NCBI RefSeq assembly: GCF_018986435.1
Contig: NZ_JAHMIN010000026.1
Coordinates: 91,490-155,489 of the forward strand
From: Hahella sp. HN01
Lineage (GTDB): Bacteria; Pseudomonadota; Gammaproteobacteria; Pseudomonadales; Oleiphilaceae
Reading direction: 5' to 3'
Length of the DNA stretch: 64,000 nucleotides
The notes beneath the pieces are model-generated. The model had not been told where the DNA came from, did not search any database, and worked only from the letters and a program-made list of their open reading frames with translations. Of the stretch, positions 34,851-45,200 are shown piece by piece. Position 1 is the first letter of the stretch; every line of letters starts with the position of its first letter. The position numbers were made by a program, and so were the translations under genes.

Positions 34851-35408
34851 TCAGGCATGCCCGGAAATCGACGAGAGACGGTGATAATCGATACCCACCC
34901 GTCCCAATGCGGAAACGACTTTGTCACTGTCCGGCGTACGGAAAATGATAGCGGAGTCAGCAGGACAGGTGATCCAGAAATTGTTGGAGATTTCCTTCTC
35001 CAATTGGCCGGCGCCCCACCCTGCATAGCCAAGCGCCACCAAGGTGCGGTCCGGACCGACGCCGCGAGCCATGGCCTCCAGAATGTCTTTGGAAGTGGTT
35101 ATACAGATGTCAGGAGCGATCTCAATAGAGGATTGCCAGTCGCCTAAAGGCGAGTGCAGAACGAAGCCCCGCTCAATTTGCACGGGACCGCCGGAATATA
35201 CCGGCATAGCGATGCCTTCGCCGCCCAGCTCAAGTTGCTCCAGCATATCGCTAAGCCGAATATCCAAAGGCCGATTGATGACGATCCCCATAGCGCCTTC
35301 GTCATTGTGGTCGCATATATAGCTGATGGTCCCTTCGAAATTAGGGTCCTTGAGGTGAGGCATGGCAATCAGAAATTGATTGCGTAATGTAGACATTGAT
35401 GAACTCAT
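34851..35408 (-). CDS. yqgE: UPF0301 protein YqgE
   Basis: 185 residues. Conserved protein of unknown molecular role (DUF179). It shows the family elements LRNQFLIAMPHLKDPNFEGTISYICDHNDEGAMGIVINRP, VYSGGPVQIERGFVLH and ALGYAGWGAGQLEKEI. The first ATG is used; another four codons in is equally possible. It lies between tonB and ruvX in the conserved gshB-tonB-yqgE-ruvX order of pseudomonads. Confidence 0.95.
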   Translation of the reverse strand: MSSSMSTLRNQFLIAMPHLKDPNFEGTISYICDHNDEGAMGIVINRPLDIRLSDMLEQLELGGEGIAMPVYSGGPVQIERGFVLHSPLGDWQSSIEIAPDICITTSKDILEAMARGVGPDRTLVALGYAGWGAGQLEKEISNNFWITCPADSAIIFRTPDSDKVVSALGRVGIDYHRLSSISGHA

Positions 35409-35502
35409 GCAGTTGCGGCCTTTTTAACTGCCTGTATAGTTCTAAGCATAAACCAGTTAACCCCGATGCGGCAAAAAACCAAAGGGATTAACCGGAAAGT
35501 TG

Positions 35503-36396
35503 TCATGAATCAGTAGCGTACATGCGCTCTCCAAAAGAGAAAGTACGGATGATTTCCAACAGGTCCGACTCTTTACGCATCTCTTCAGTGAACGGTGGGA
35601 ATGGCTCAGCGAGGCGGATAATCCGGACCACCGCGTCGTCCAATATCTTGGCGCCGGAAGAGGACAGGATATTGATTTCCTGCACTTGCCCATCAGGCTC
35701 AATGATGACGGCTACGCGAACTTTCCCTTCCAGCTTGCGCTTACGCGCCTCTTCCGGATAGTTGATGTTGCCAATGCGCTCCAACTCCCGACGCCACTCT
35801 TCCATATAATACGCGCTGGCGGTCTTTCTCGCCGACACCGCCGTCAAACGCGTCACGCGGGGACGCTTGGCGTACGCCTGTTGCTGTTCGGAAAGCTTCG
35901 CCTCCAAACTGGCGATCTCCAGACTGCGCTGCAGCAACTGACTGCGCTCTTCTGGAGGAGCCTCTTCCGGATTATCCTTCTTTGGCTTTTCCGACATGCT
36001 CATGTCACGATCGGAAGTCTTGTTCGCAACCACCTGACGTTCGGCAGAGGCTTCCCTGGGTTTTACCGCTTCAGGCTGAAGCTGCGCGACTTCATGAGTT
36101 TCTATATCACGGAAGTCCGCCTGCTCAGTGGTAGTGAGCTCTTTCTTATCTTCTTCCGAACCACTGCCTTTTTGATTGGACTGCGCGAGAAAGTCGGCGT
36201 CCTCCGGCTCTTCTTTATCATCAAATTGAGCCAGGGTGACCTCGACTGTCAGAGGAACAGGGCGCTCTGGTTCGATAGTAAAGGTAATTCCCAACACAAT
36301 CGCCGCATGTACGGCGATAGCGAAGAACATACAAAAACCCAGGCGATCAAAAGCGGTGACTCCCGCAGCCGGAGAAGAAAGCGACTTATCACTCAT
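35503..36396 (-). CDS. tonB: TonB-family energy transducer
   Basis: 297 residues. An N-terminal membrane span (about 22-41, MFFAIAVHAAIVLGITFTIE), a long charged, Glu/Lys/Gln-rich periplasmic linker and coiled coil (about 60-190), then a TonB C-terminal domain (about 205-290) with RIGNINYPEEARKRKLEGKVRVAVIIEPDGQVQEINILSSSGAKILDDAVVRIIRLAEPFPPF. This variant lacks the Pro-rich (Glu-Pro/Lys-Pro) linker of classical TonB and belongs to the gshB-linked TonB group (TonB3-like) that in Pseudomonas aeruginosa is required for twitching motility and pilus assembly. Its position next to the Pil-Chp operon fits that role. No exbB/exbD are adjacent. Confidence 0.85.
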   Translation of the reverse strand: MSDKSLSSPAAGVTAFDRLGFCMFFAIAVHAAIVLGITFTIEPERPVPLTVEVTLAQFDDKEEPEDADFLAQSNQKGSGSEEDKKELTTTEQADFRDIETHEVAQLQPEAVKPREASAERQVVANKTSDRDMSMSEKPKKDNPEEAPPEERSQLLQRSLEIASLEAKLSEQQQAYAKRPRVTRLTAVSARKTASAYYMEEWRRELERIGNINYPEEARKRKLEGKVRVAVIIEPDGQVQEINILSSSGAKILDDAVVRIIRLAEPFPPFTEEMRKESDLLEIIRTFSFGERMYATDS

Positions 36397-36402
36397 ATTT
36401 AT

Positions 36403-37371
36403 TTAAACAACAATATCCCGACGTGACTTTAATAAAGACGACAAATAATCCATTAATTGTCCCGCTATATCCAAATGATAAAGTTTATCCAACTCTCTAA
36501 TACAGGTAGGACTAGTGACATTTATTTCTGTGAGGTAGTCGCCAATTACATCCAGTCCAACAAAGTGCAGACCCTTCTCTTTTAACACCGGTCCGACGCG
36601 TGCGCAGATTTCTTTATCCCGCTCACTCAGTTCGCGACCTTCGCCGCTGCCTCCCGCCGCCAGATTGCCGCGGTTTTCGCCCTGCGACGGAATCCGGGCC
36701 AATGCATAGGGAACCGGCTCGCCGTTGATCATCAGAATACGCTTATCGCCGTCTTTGATCTCCGGCAAATAACGCTGCGCCATAATCTGGCGACGCCCAT
36801 TGTCCGTGAGCGTTTCGAGAATAACGCCAAGGTTAAAGTCCCCGGCTTTCACGCGGAAGATGGACTTGCCGCCCATGCCGTCCAACGGCTTGAACACCAC
36901 ATCCTCATGCTCCGCAAAAAAGCGGCGCAGGCGCATGACGTCGCGGCTGACCAAAACAGGCGGGCACAGATCCGGGAACTGGGTGGCGAATAACTTCTCG
37001 TTACAATCGCGCAGGCTCTGGGGCCGATTAACCACCAGCGCGCCCTCGCGCTCTGCTGCTTCTAGGATGTGGGTGGCGAACACGAATTCACTATCCACTG
37101 GCGGATCTTTGCGCATCAGAATCAGGTCAAGCGACGCCAGCTCATCCACAAATTCGTCCTGAATCTCGAACCAACTGGAAGGGTCGTCCGCCACCTGCAG
37201 CGTGCGCATCCGCGCATAGGCCCGCCCCTGCTCCAGGTACAGATCTTCCTGTTCCATGTAATACACGGACCAACCGCGTTTTTGGGCCGCCAACAGCATC
37301 GCGAGCGTGCTGTCTTTTTTAACGTTGATGTCGGCGATGGGGTCCATCACCACACCCAACCTGATAGTCAT
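36403..37371 (-). CDS. gshB: Glutathione synthetase
   Basis: 322 residues, ATP-grasp fold. Joins gamma-glutamylcysteine and glycine. Family features: RLGVVMDPIADINVKKDSTLAMLLAAQKRGW at the start, MRKDPPVDSEF, VVNRPQSLRDCNEKLF, DVVFKPLDGMGGKSIFRV, QRYLPEIKDGDKRIL and VGLDVIGDYLTEINVTSPT. First gene of the minus-strand run; divergent from the pilG operon. This gshB/pilG divergence is conserved in Pseudomonas. Confidence 0.97.
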   Translation of the reverse strand: MTIRLGVVMDPIADINVKKDSTLAMLLAAQKRGWSVYYMEQEDLYLEQGRAYARMRTLQVADDPSSWFEIQDEFVDELASLDLILMRKDPPVDSEFVFATHILEAAEREGALVVNRPQSLRDCNEKLFATQFPDLCPPVLVSRDVMRLRRFFAEHEDVVFKPLDGMGGKSIFRVKAGDFNLGVILETLTDNGRRQIMAQRYLPEIKDGDKRILMINGEPVPYALARIPSQGENRGNLAAGGSGEGRELSERDKEICARVGPVLKEKGLHFVGLDVIGDYLTEINVTSPTCIRELDKLYHLDIAGQLMDYLSSLLKSRRDIVV

Positions 37372-37752
37372 ATCCGCACCTACTTAAATGCGTTAAAAGA
37401 CGGTTGCAAAAATTAACTGGGCGCCCGGTAAACGGGCGGGCATAATGATGCCACTTTCCGGGCCCAAAGCCCACTTCTGTACTATCTTATTTTCTGTACT
37501 AGTCTGCTAATTAAAAGGTAGTCAGGTTCCAATTGTTAAGGTTGTTAGTGGTTTTGTGACATTTATACACAAAGATTTTCTTTGCCTTACTGGGCATCTG
37601 AACTATAAATAGTATTTACTTATAGATTGCGTTGTAATTCTATGTTAAAAAAGCCATTAACATGTCTGACGCCGCTTTCCGACGTAAATCAGCCAGCCGA
37701 ATTAGTGACTCACACAACGAAAACATGACCTCATTACCAGGGCCATATTGAG
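37372..37752. other. Divergent region between gshB and pilG
   Basis: 381 bases without a gene, with an AT-rich pilG-proximal half. TTTGTG (37553-37558) and CACAAA (37568-37573) form an inverted repeat spaced by nine bases, one more than a CRP/Vfr site. A 28-codon frame at 37642-37728 has no ribosome binding site and is not called. Confidence 0.5.
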
Positions 37753-38139
37753 ATGGAAGATAACTTTGAAAACCTCAAAATTATGGTGATTGACGATAGC
37801 AAGACGATTCGTCGTACTGCCGAAACGCTTCTAAAAAAAGTCGGCTGCACTGTAATTACCGCGACAGACGGTTTCGACGCCTTGGCAAAAATCGCCGATT
37901 CTCACCCGGACATCATTTTTGTCGATATAATGATGCCCCGGCTCGACGGCTACCAGACCTGCGCGCTTATTAAAAACAACAGCGCATTCAAGAGCACTCC
38001 CGTTATCATGCTGTCAAGCAAAGACGGACTCTTCGACAAGGCCAAGGGACGCATTGTGGGGTCGGACCAGTATTTGACCAAGCCTTTCAGCAAGGACGAA
38101 CTACTGGGTACAATTCGAAATCATTTGCCGAAGAAATGA
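37753..38139 (+). CDS. pilG: Twitching motility response regulator PilG
   Basis: 128-residue stand-alone receiver. Acidic pocket DDS at 15-17, phosphoacceptor Asp in FVDIMMPRLDGYQTC (about 59), Ser/Thr in MLSSKDG and Lys in LTKPFSKDELL. PilG is phosphorylated by ChpA and promotes pilus extension and cAMP production. First gene of the pilGHIJK-chpABC operon. The ribosome binding site is weak. Confidence 0.95.
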   Translation: MEDNFENLKIMVIDDSKTIRRTAETLLKKVGCTVITATDGFDALAKIADSHPDIIFVDIMMPRLDGYQTCALIKNNSAFKSTPVIMLSSKDGLFDKAKGRIVGSDQYLTKPFSKDELLGTIRNHLPKK

Positions 38140-38198
38140 TGTCAGTTTATTAAGCTACACTTTTTTTACAGGGTTACACATGAGTTTTCGGGGGAATT

Positions 38199-38561
38199 AT
38201 GGCTCGCATACTTATCGTAGATGATTCGCCAACTGAGGTCCGCAAGATCTCAAGTATTCTGGAAAAGCATCAACACGAAATCTTAACCGCCGACAACGGC
38301 GCCGACGGCGTGGCGCTAGCCCGCTCGGAAAAACCTGACCTTGTCCTGATGGACGTCGTTATGCCCGGATTGAACGGATTCCAGGCGACTCGTCAGCTGA
38401 CTCGCGCAGAAGAAACCGCCAATATTCCGGTGGTTATCGTCACTACCAAAGACCAGGAAACTGACCGTGTATGGGGTACGCGTCAGGGAGCCAAGGGCTA
38501 TCTGGTCAAACCTGTCAATGAAAGCGATCTGATCAATACGATCAACGAGCTCATCAGATAG
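38199..38561 (+). CDS. pilH: Twitching motility response regulator PilH
   Basis: 120-residue stand-alone receiver with DDS (about 7-9), phosphoacceptor Asp in LVLMDVVMPGLNGFQATRQL (about 52), TTK and LVKPVNESDL. PilH favours retraction and may drain phosphate from the kinase. GGGGGAA precedes the ATG. The second of two receivers, as in Pseudomonas. Confidence 0.95.
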   Translation: MARILIVDDSPTEVRKISSILEKHQHEILTADNGADGVALARSEKPDLVLMDVVMPGLNGFQATRQLTRAEETANIPVVIVTTKDQETDRVWGTRQGAKGYLVKPVNESDLINTINELIR

Positions 38562-38579
38562 GCGGAGCCACTTTTTATC

Positions 38580-39122
38580 ATGTCAATTACTACGGACCCG
38601 TTTGCCGTACTTGCCGAGATTGAAGCCAAGAGCAAGGCCTTAGCAGAGGGTTTGCCTGCGCAGGAAGACGTCATTGAGTTATGGAACGGAATCGGTTTCT
38701 CTCTGGCGGGACTTAACTTCGTCGCAGCAATGGGAGAGGTGGTTGAAATCCTCCCGGTCCCCCGTTTCACACAAATTCCAGGCGTTAAAACCTGGATGCA
38801 GGGCGTCGCCAACGTACGTGGGCGGCTTCTTCCTATAATGGACCTGACTTCTTTCTTCGAGCTGCCGCAACAAACCCGCAGCACGAGAAACAGGCGCGTA
38901 CTGGTCATTGAGCAGGGCGATGTTTTCAGCGGCCTGATAGTGGACGGCGTGCTTGGCATGCAGTACTTCCCGGTGGACAGCTTCCAAAAGGACGCGCCGG
39001 ATATCCCGGAAGTGCTGAGACCTTACGTAAGCGGCTTTTACGCCCGTAGTAACGAACGCTGGATTGTATTCGATACGACCAGTCTGGTGGCAGATTCCAA
39101 TTTCATAAACGTAGCGCAGTGA
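38580..39122 (+). CDS. pilI: CheW-like adaptor PilI
   Basis: 180 residues with one CheW domain (about 40-175): VVEILPVPRFTQIPGVKTWMQGVANVRGRLLPIMDLTSFF, GLIVDGVLGMQYF. Couples the ChpA kinase to the receptor PilJ. Immediately downstream of pilH (18 bases). Confidence 0.94.
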   Translation: MSITTDPFAVLAEIEAKSKALAEGLPAQEDVIELWNGIGFSLAGLNFVAAMGEVVEILPVPRFTQIPGVKTWMQGVANVRGRLLPIMDLTSFFELPQQTRSTRNRRVLVIEQGDVFSGLIVDGVLGMQYFPVDSFQKDAPDIPEVLRPYVSGFYARSNERWIVFDTTSLVADSNFINVAQ

Positions 39123-39199
39123 GAAATCGCTGCGCAGCTATTACAGCGTCTGCTACGCTGTTAGATGGTTAGAGTTGAAAAGGCTGGGGAGCCAAAGCA

Positions 39200-41266
39200 A
39201 TGATATCAATATCTGGAAAAACTTCGTCCGGACAGGGTGCGAACCCTATTCAGCTAGCCATGTATGGCGTGGTGATTGTGGCGGTAATCGCCCTTCTCTA
39301 CGTTATATTTACGGTAAACCTTAACGCGAGTCAGGATAAGACCTACATCAGTTACGCTTCCGAGCTGCGGGTACTTTCTCAGGAGATCGCAAAGAACTCC
39401 TCGGAGGCCGCTGACGGTAAATCGCAGGCTTTCGAAGAATTGCGCCGCTCCCGGGACGATTTCCAACGCTTGTGGGATTATCTGACCAAAGGCAACCCTG
39501 AGCGTAACCTGCCTGCCGTAGAAAGCGTGCAGATGTCTAACGTAACCGGCCTGTGGGACGACGTACGTGAGGCGGCGGACCAGATCCTCGGCTCCAAAGA
39601 CACCGTTCTGCAGTTGCACCAGGTCGCCATCACACTCAACGACACCATTCCCCAGCTACAGGTTGAGTATGACGACGTTGTACAGATTCTTTTGGAAAAC
39701 AACGCGCCCGCCGATCAGGTCGCGGTAGCCCAGCGTCAGTCACTGCTGGCGGAACGTATTGTACGAAGCGTTAACAAGGTACTCGCCGGTGGCGAGGACG
39801 CGGTAACCGCTGCCGACCGTTTCGGCCGCGACGTAAACTTGTTCGGTCGCGTACTGAACGGGATGGTCGAAGGCAACCAGGTTATGGGCATCACCAAAGT
39901 GGCTGACGAAGACGCTACTTTCGGTCTGGAAGCCATCGCGGAACTGTTCGAATTCGTTAACGAAAACGTAGACACCATTCTTGAAACGTCCCCTGAACTG
40001 TTCCGGGTGCGTGAAGCTGCGAACAACATCTTTGAGAAATCTCAGGCGCTGTTGACCGAGACTTCCAAACTGAACGAAGTATTCCAGACTCAAGCTGAAG
40101 GCCGTCTGGTTAGTGACCAATTGGGTTACGCCCTGCTGTTCCTCATCATCGTTGCGATCTTGATCATCTTCTACATCGGTTCTCAGGAATCCAAGAAGCG
40201 TTACGAAAAAGAGGCTTCCCAGAACGAGCAGAACCAGAACGCGATCCTGCGACTGCTGGACGAACTGGCCGACCTCGCGGACGGCGACCTGACTACAGAG
40301 GCGACGGTAACCGAGGACTTCACGGGCGCGATCGCCGACTCCATCAACTTCGCGATCGACCAGATGCGTCAGTTGGTAACCTCCATTAACGAAACCGCTG
40401 TACGGGTAGCGGGCGCAGCCCAGGAAACCCAGGCGACTGCGATGCATCTGGCCGACGCTTCCGAGCACCAGGCGCAGGAAATCGCTGGCGCATCCGCGGC
40501 GATCAACGAGATGGCCGTTTCTATCGACCAGGTATCTTCCAACGCCGCCGAATCAGCAGCGGTTGCGGAGCGGTCGGTTGCGATCGCGAAGAAAGGCGCA
40601 GAAATCGTACAGTCTACTATTCGCGGCATGGATAACATCCGTGAGCAGATCCAGGAAACTTCCAAGCGGATCAAGCGTCTGGGTGAATCATCCCAGGAGA
40701 TCGGGGATATCGTATCGTTGATCAACGACATTGCCGACCAAACCAACATTCTGTCTTTGAACGCTGCGATCCAGGCATCTATGGCCGGTGACGCAGGTCG
40801 AGGCTTCGCGGTTGTTGCGGACGAGGTACAGCGCCTTGCGGAACGTTCCTCTGCAGCGACCAAGCAGATTGAGGCACTGGTAAAAACCATCCAGACAGAC
40901 ACCAACGAGGCGGTAATCTCCATGGAACAAACCACCGCAGAGGTGGTGCGTGGAGCGCGCTTCGCACAAGACGCGGGTGTCGCCCTGGAAGAAATCGAGA
41001 ACGTATCGAAAAACCTTGCGGACTTGATCCAGAACATCTCGAACGCCGCACGTCAGCAGTCGTCTTCAGCAGGTCACATTTCCAATACGATGAACGTTAT
41101 CCAGGAAATCACCTCGCAGACTTCCGCAGGTACGAACGCGACAGCGAAGTCCATCGGTAAACTGGCGGAACTGGCCAACCAGCTGCGTAACTCTGTAGCA
41201 GGTTTCAAGCTGCCTGACCAGGTAGGTCACAGCAACGAGGAAGACCTGGACATCGACGCCGCCTAA
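39200..41266 (+). CDS. pilJ: Methyl-accepting chemoreceptor PilJ
   Basis: 688 residues. Membrane spans about 15-38 and 308-328 enclose a helical periplasmic PilJ-type sensor domain (about 40-305). A HAMP-like region (about 345-400, LLDELADLADGDLTTEATVTEDFTGAIADSINFAIDQMRQL) leads into the signalling coiled coil, whose tip is DIADQTNILSLNAAIQASMAGDAGRGFAVVADEVQRLAERS (about 510-551). PilJ senses surface contact, in Pseudomonas through pilins, and controls ChpA. The C-terminus lacks a CheR-binding NWETF-type pentapeptide: it ends in SNEEDLDIDAA. Confidence 0.96.
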   Translation: MISISGKTSSGQGANPIQLAMYGVVIVAVIALLYVIFTVNLNASQDKTYISYASELRVLSQEIAKNSSEAADGKSQAFEELRRSRDDFQRLWDYLTKGNPERNLPAVESVQMSNVTGLWDDVREAADQILGSKDTVLQLHQVAITLNDTIPQLQVEYDDVVQILLENNAPADQVAVAQRQSLLAERIVRSVNKVLAGGEDAVTAADRFGRDVNLFGRVLNGMVEGNQVMGITKVADEDATFGLEAIAELFEFVNENVDTILETSPELFRVREAANNIFEKSQALLTETSKLNEVFQTQAEGRLVSDQLGYALLFLIIVAILIIFYIGSQESKKRYEKEASQNEQNQNAILRLLDELADLADGDLTTEATVTEDFTGAIADSINFAIDQMRQLVTSINETAVRVAGAAQETQATAMHLADASEHQAQEIAGASAAINEMAVSIDQVSSNAAESAAVAERSVAIAKKGAEIVQSTIRGMDNIREQIQETSKRIKRLGESSQEIGDIVSLINDIADQTNILSLNAAIQASMAGDAGRGFAVVADEVQRLAERSSAATKQIEALVKTIQTDTNEAVISMEQTTAEVVRGARFAQDAGVALEEIENVSKNLADLIQNISNAARQQSSSAGHISNTMNVIQEITSQTSAGTNATAKSIGKLAELANQLRNSVAGFKLPDQVGHSNEEDLDIDAA

Positions 41267-41330
41267 ACCTGTGTTGATGTTCCAATGACCTATCGTCCGA
41301 CAACAGCAAGGACACGACTAAGGCGCCACT

Positions 41331-42224
41331 ATGGCGATCAATGATGGCACTGAAGTTGAGGGATCATGGAGTTTAAAAACCCTGCCGCCAATGGAAGATC
41401 AGGAATTCTTCCGGTGGCAGGCGTTGCTGGAAAAGCGCACTGGAATGAACTTGCCAATACAGCGCAAGACATTTCTGCAGACCAGCTTGGGCATTCGGAT
41501 GAGGGAAATCGGCTGCCCCTCCTATCAGGAGTACTTTCACAAAATCGTTGACAGTCCATCCGGCGTCGTCGAATGGGCCATCCTGGTAGATCGGCTGACG
41601 GTTCAGGAAACCCGGTTTTACAGAGACGAAGATGCGTTTGGATTGGTCAAGGATTATCTGCTGACCCGGCCGGTTGAAGCACTGGCCAAGTCCACCATCG
41701 AAGCCTGGAGCGTAGGCTGCTCAACCGGAGAAGAGCCTTACACGCTGGCCATGATCATCGAAGAGTGTCTTGAAGCTCTGGGATTGGCCAAGTACTACGG
41801 CGTTACCGGCACGGACATATCCTCGCCGGTGCTGGAGAAGGCTCGAACCGCTGTTTATCCGGCACGCAAACTGGTCACCCTGAACGAAGAACGCAAAGAG
41901 AAATTTTTTGAAAAGCGTAACGGGAATCTCTACGCAGTTATCCCGCGCTTGAAAGAGAGAGTGTGTTTTGCAAGGGTTAACGTGCTTAACCTTAAAGACG
42001 CGCCGATGCATGGCATGAACATTATTTTCTGCCAGAACTTATTGATTTATTTCAGACGCTGGCGGCGGAAGGAAATTCTTAACCGCTTGGCTGAACGCCT
42101 GGTGCCAGGTGGCATTCTGGTATTGGGACTGGGAGAAATCGTTGACTGGACCCACCCTCTTTTGCAGCGGGTCGGAAGTGACAAAACTCTCGCTTTTATC
42201 AGGCGAAACGAGCGCAACAGTTAA
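41331..42224 (+). CDS. pilK: CheR-type methyltransferase PilK
   Basis: 297 residues. N-terminal CheR helical domain (about 20-95) with RTGMNLPIQRKTFLQTSLGIRMREIG and TVQETRFYRDEDAF, then a SAM-binding domain with WSVGCSTGEEPYTLAMIIEE (about 125-144) and MNIIFCQNLLIYFRRWRRKEIL. Methylates PilJ glutamates. 64 bases downstream of pilJ, 11 bases upstream of chpA. Confidence 0.94.
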   Translation: MAINDGTEVEGSWSLKTLPPMEDQEFFRWQALLEKRTGMNLPIQRKTFLQTSLGIRMREIGCPSYQEYFHKIVDSPSGVVEWAILVDRLTVQETRFYRDEDAFGLVKDYLLTRPVEALAKSTIEAWSVGCSTGEEPYTLAMIIEECLEALGLAKYYGVTGTDISSPVLEKARTAVYPARKLVTLNEERKEKFFEKRNGNLYAVIPRLKERVCFARVNVLNLKDAPMHGMNIIFCQNLLIYFRRWRRKEILNRLAERLVPGGILVLGLGEIVDWTHPLLQRVGSDKTLAFIRRNERNS

Positions 42225-42235
42225 TTGGAGAAGTT

Positions 42236-45200
42236 ATGGCGGGCAACCATGACTATGTAGCTCTTGATTGGGTTAAGGGCGAAATCGACAGTACACTTAA
42301 GCAAGCGCAGTTAGCGCTTGAGGACTACGTCAACAACACTGAAGACAGCGCCAAATTACGCTTTTGTCTGAATTACATACATCAGGTCCATGGAACTCTG
42401 CAGATGGTCGAGTTCTATGGCGCCGCCTTGTTGGCGGAAGAAATGGAGAAGTTGGCGCAGGCAGTCCTGCAGGAAACCGTTCCGCACCCCGATGAAGCCA
42501 TCGAAGTGCTGATGCGGGCGATTCTGCAACTGCCTAACTATCTTAACCGCCTGCAGTCAAGCCGGCGCGATCTGCCCGTCATTCTGCTGCCGATTTTGAA
42601 CGACCTGCGCGCTTCGCGCGGTGAATCGCTGCTTTCCGACACATCACTGTTCACCCCTGACCTTTCCATGGCTCGCGTCGCGGCGCCGCCAGGAGTGAAC
42701 CAACGCCTGCACGACGACAAAGTCATCATGCAGTTGCGCAAGTTACGGCAAATGTATCAGTTCGCCCTCGCCGGAGTTATCCGCGAAAGCGAGCTGCCGG
42801 CTAACTTCAGCTATATGGGCAAGGTCTTCAAACGCCTTGAGTCCCTCTGCCGCGATACCGCGCAAGGACAGATCTGGCGGGTTGCTCATGCCTTCATCGA
42901 AGCCTTGGTGAATAACGGCATCGACCTGTCTTCCGCGATCAAGAACCTGTTGCGCGCGCTGGATTACCGCATCAAGAAAGTCATTGATGAGAACATCGAC
43001 ATTCTGGTGCAGGCGCCGCCTGAAGATTTACTGAAGCACTTGCTCTACTACGTCGCTCGTTCCGACGCCCGCACCCCCGCCATAGAAGGCGTGCGTGAAG
43101 ATTACCGTCTGGATCAGGCTCTCCCCAGCGACGAAGAAGTGGATATCGAGCGTCAGAAAATGTCCGGCCCGGACAAAGGCGCGATTGAATCCGTAGTAGA
43201 AGCGCTTAACGAAGAGCTGGCCCGGGTTAAAGACCAACTGGACCTGTTCGTCCGGGGCGAATTCAAAGATAGCAGCGACTTGGCGGAGCTATTGCCGGGG
43301 CTGCATCAGGTCGCCAACACCATGGCGGTTCTGGGCCTGGGTATTCCCCGTAAAGTGGTGCAAGAGCAGATCGATTTAATTGATACCCTGTCCTCTGGTA
43401 CGGATACGCCAGACGACAACGTATTGATGGACATCGCCGGAGCGCTCCTCTACGTCGAAGCCACGCTTAGCGGCTTCAGCGACGACGCAGGCTCACAGCG
43501 CGCCAGCAGCGGCGACAACGCTGGCGGCGCAGCGATACCGAAAGAGCAGGTCGACAACGCTCACGAAGCGGTTATTCGTGAAGCCCGTAACGGCCTGGAG
43601 CAGGCGAAAACCGATATTGTCGAGTACATCGCCTCTCACTGGGATCGCTCCGAAATTGAAAGCGTGCCGAAGCTGCTGCAGAGCATCCGCGGCGGACTGC
43701 GCATTATCCCGCTGGAGCGCGCCGCCGATCTGTTGGACGCCTCCGCGCGATATATCCAGGACCGGTTGCTCGACAGCGACCAGTCTCCAGACTGGAACCA
43801 ATTGGATACGTTGGCCGACGCCATCACCAGTATTGAGTACTATTTGGAGCGTCTGAGCGAAGGCAGCCAGGACAACGAGTTGATTCTGCAGGTTGCTGAA
43901 GAAAGCCTGGCGCAACTGGGCTATCCGGTGGGCGACGCCGTCGCCATCGCGCCGCAGACCGTGGCGGGCACTGCGCCGACAATGTCCGCGCCGCCCGAGT
44001 CGTCACGCGACAAAGCCTCCGACAAGGAGCTTATCGACGACGAAATCGTCGAAATCTTTGTCGAAGAAGCAGAAGAAGTTCTTGCGACCATTCACAATTA
44101 TTTCCCCAGCTTCCAAAGCAATCCTGACGATCAGGTCGCCCTGGCGGAAATCCGTCGCGCATTCCATACCCTGAAAGGCAGCGGCCGTTTGGTCGGCGCC
44201 ACCACACTGGGCGAGTTGGCCTGGAGTGTGGAGAACATGCTTAACCGCGTGATCGACGGTTCCATTACCGCCACGCTGGAAATGTTCGAACTGCTGGAAG
44301 GCGTGATCAACAAGCTGCCTGAGCTGATTGAGCGCTTTAAGACTGGTCAGGAAATCAACGATGTAGATCAGTTCGTCGCTAAAGCCGAAGCGCTGGCGGC
44401 GGCCCGTCGCCTCTCCCGTGAGAAAAGCTCGGCGTCAGATATCGATCTGTCCGTCCCCAAAGAAGAGCCCGCTCCTGCTCCAGTTGAAGAACCTGTAGCG
44501 GCTTCCGAACCAGAAGCGCCTGTTGTTGAAGAAACACAGCCAGAGCCCATTGAGCCACCGTCTATCCCTGAGCCCGTCGCTGAAACCGTAGAGGTTCCAG
44601 AACCGGAGGAAGAAGACGAAGATGACATGATCGATGACGAAATCATCGAAATCTTCGTCGAAGAAGCGGCTGAAGTACTGGACACCATTGGTCAGTACCT
44701 GCCCTCTTATGTGGCCAGTTACGACAATCAGGAAGCATTGATCGAAGTTCGCCGCGCCTTCCACACATTGAAAGGCAGCGGTCGCCTGGTCGGAGCTACG
44801 CTCGTTGGCGAATTGGCCTGGTCTATTGAGAATCTGCTGAACCGTATCATCGACGGCACTATTTTCATGAGCCAGGATATTGGCGAGCTGATGCAGGCTG
44901 TGACCAAAATCCTTCCTGACCTTGTCGAAGACTTCAAACTGCGTCGTAAGCCCAGCCATAATACGCAACCGTATATGGATCAGGCTCACGCCATCGCCAA
45001 GGGCGAGATTCCCAAGCCTTTGAAGCTCGATCAGGACGCTTCCGCCAGCGAGTCAGGCGAGCCGACCCTGGACATCGACCCGGCCCTGAAAGACATTTTT
45101 AAGGCGGAAACAGAAAGCCATCTTGAGACGCTGGCGACGTTCACCGCCAAAGCCGCCGCCAATGGCGAGCCTACGCCGATTACGGACGAAATCTCCCGCG

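Noticed and set aside
37642-37728. 28-codon frame upstream of pilG
   Set aside because: No ribosome binding site and no terminator; sequence not peptide-like.
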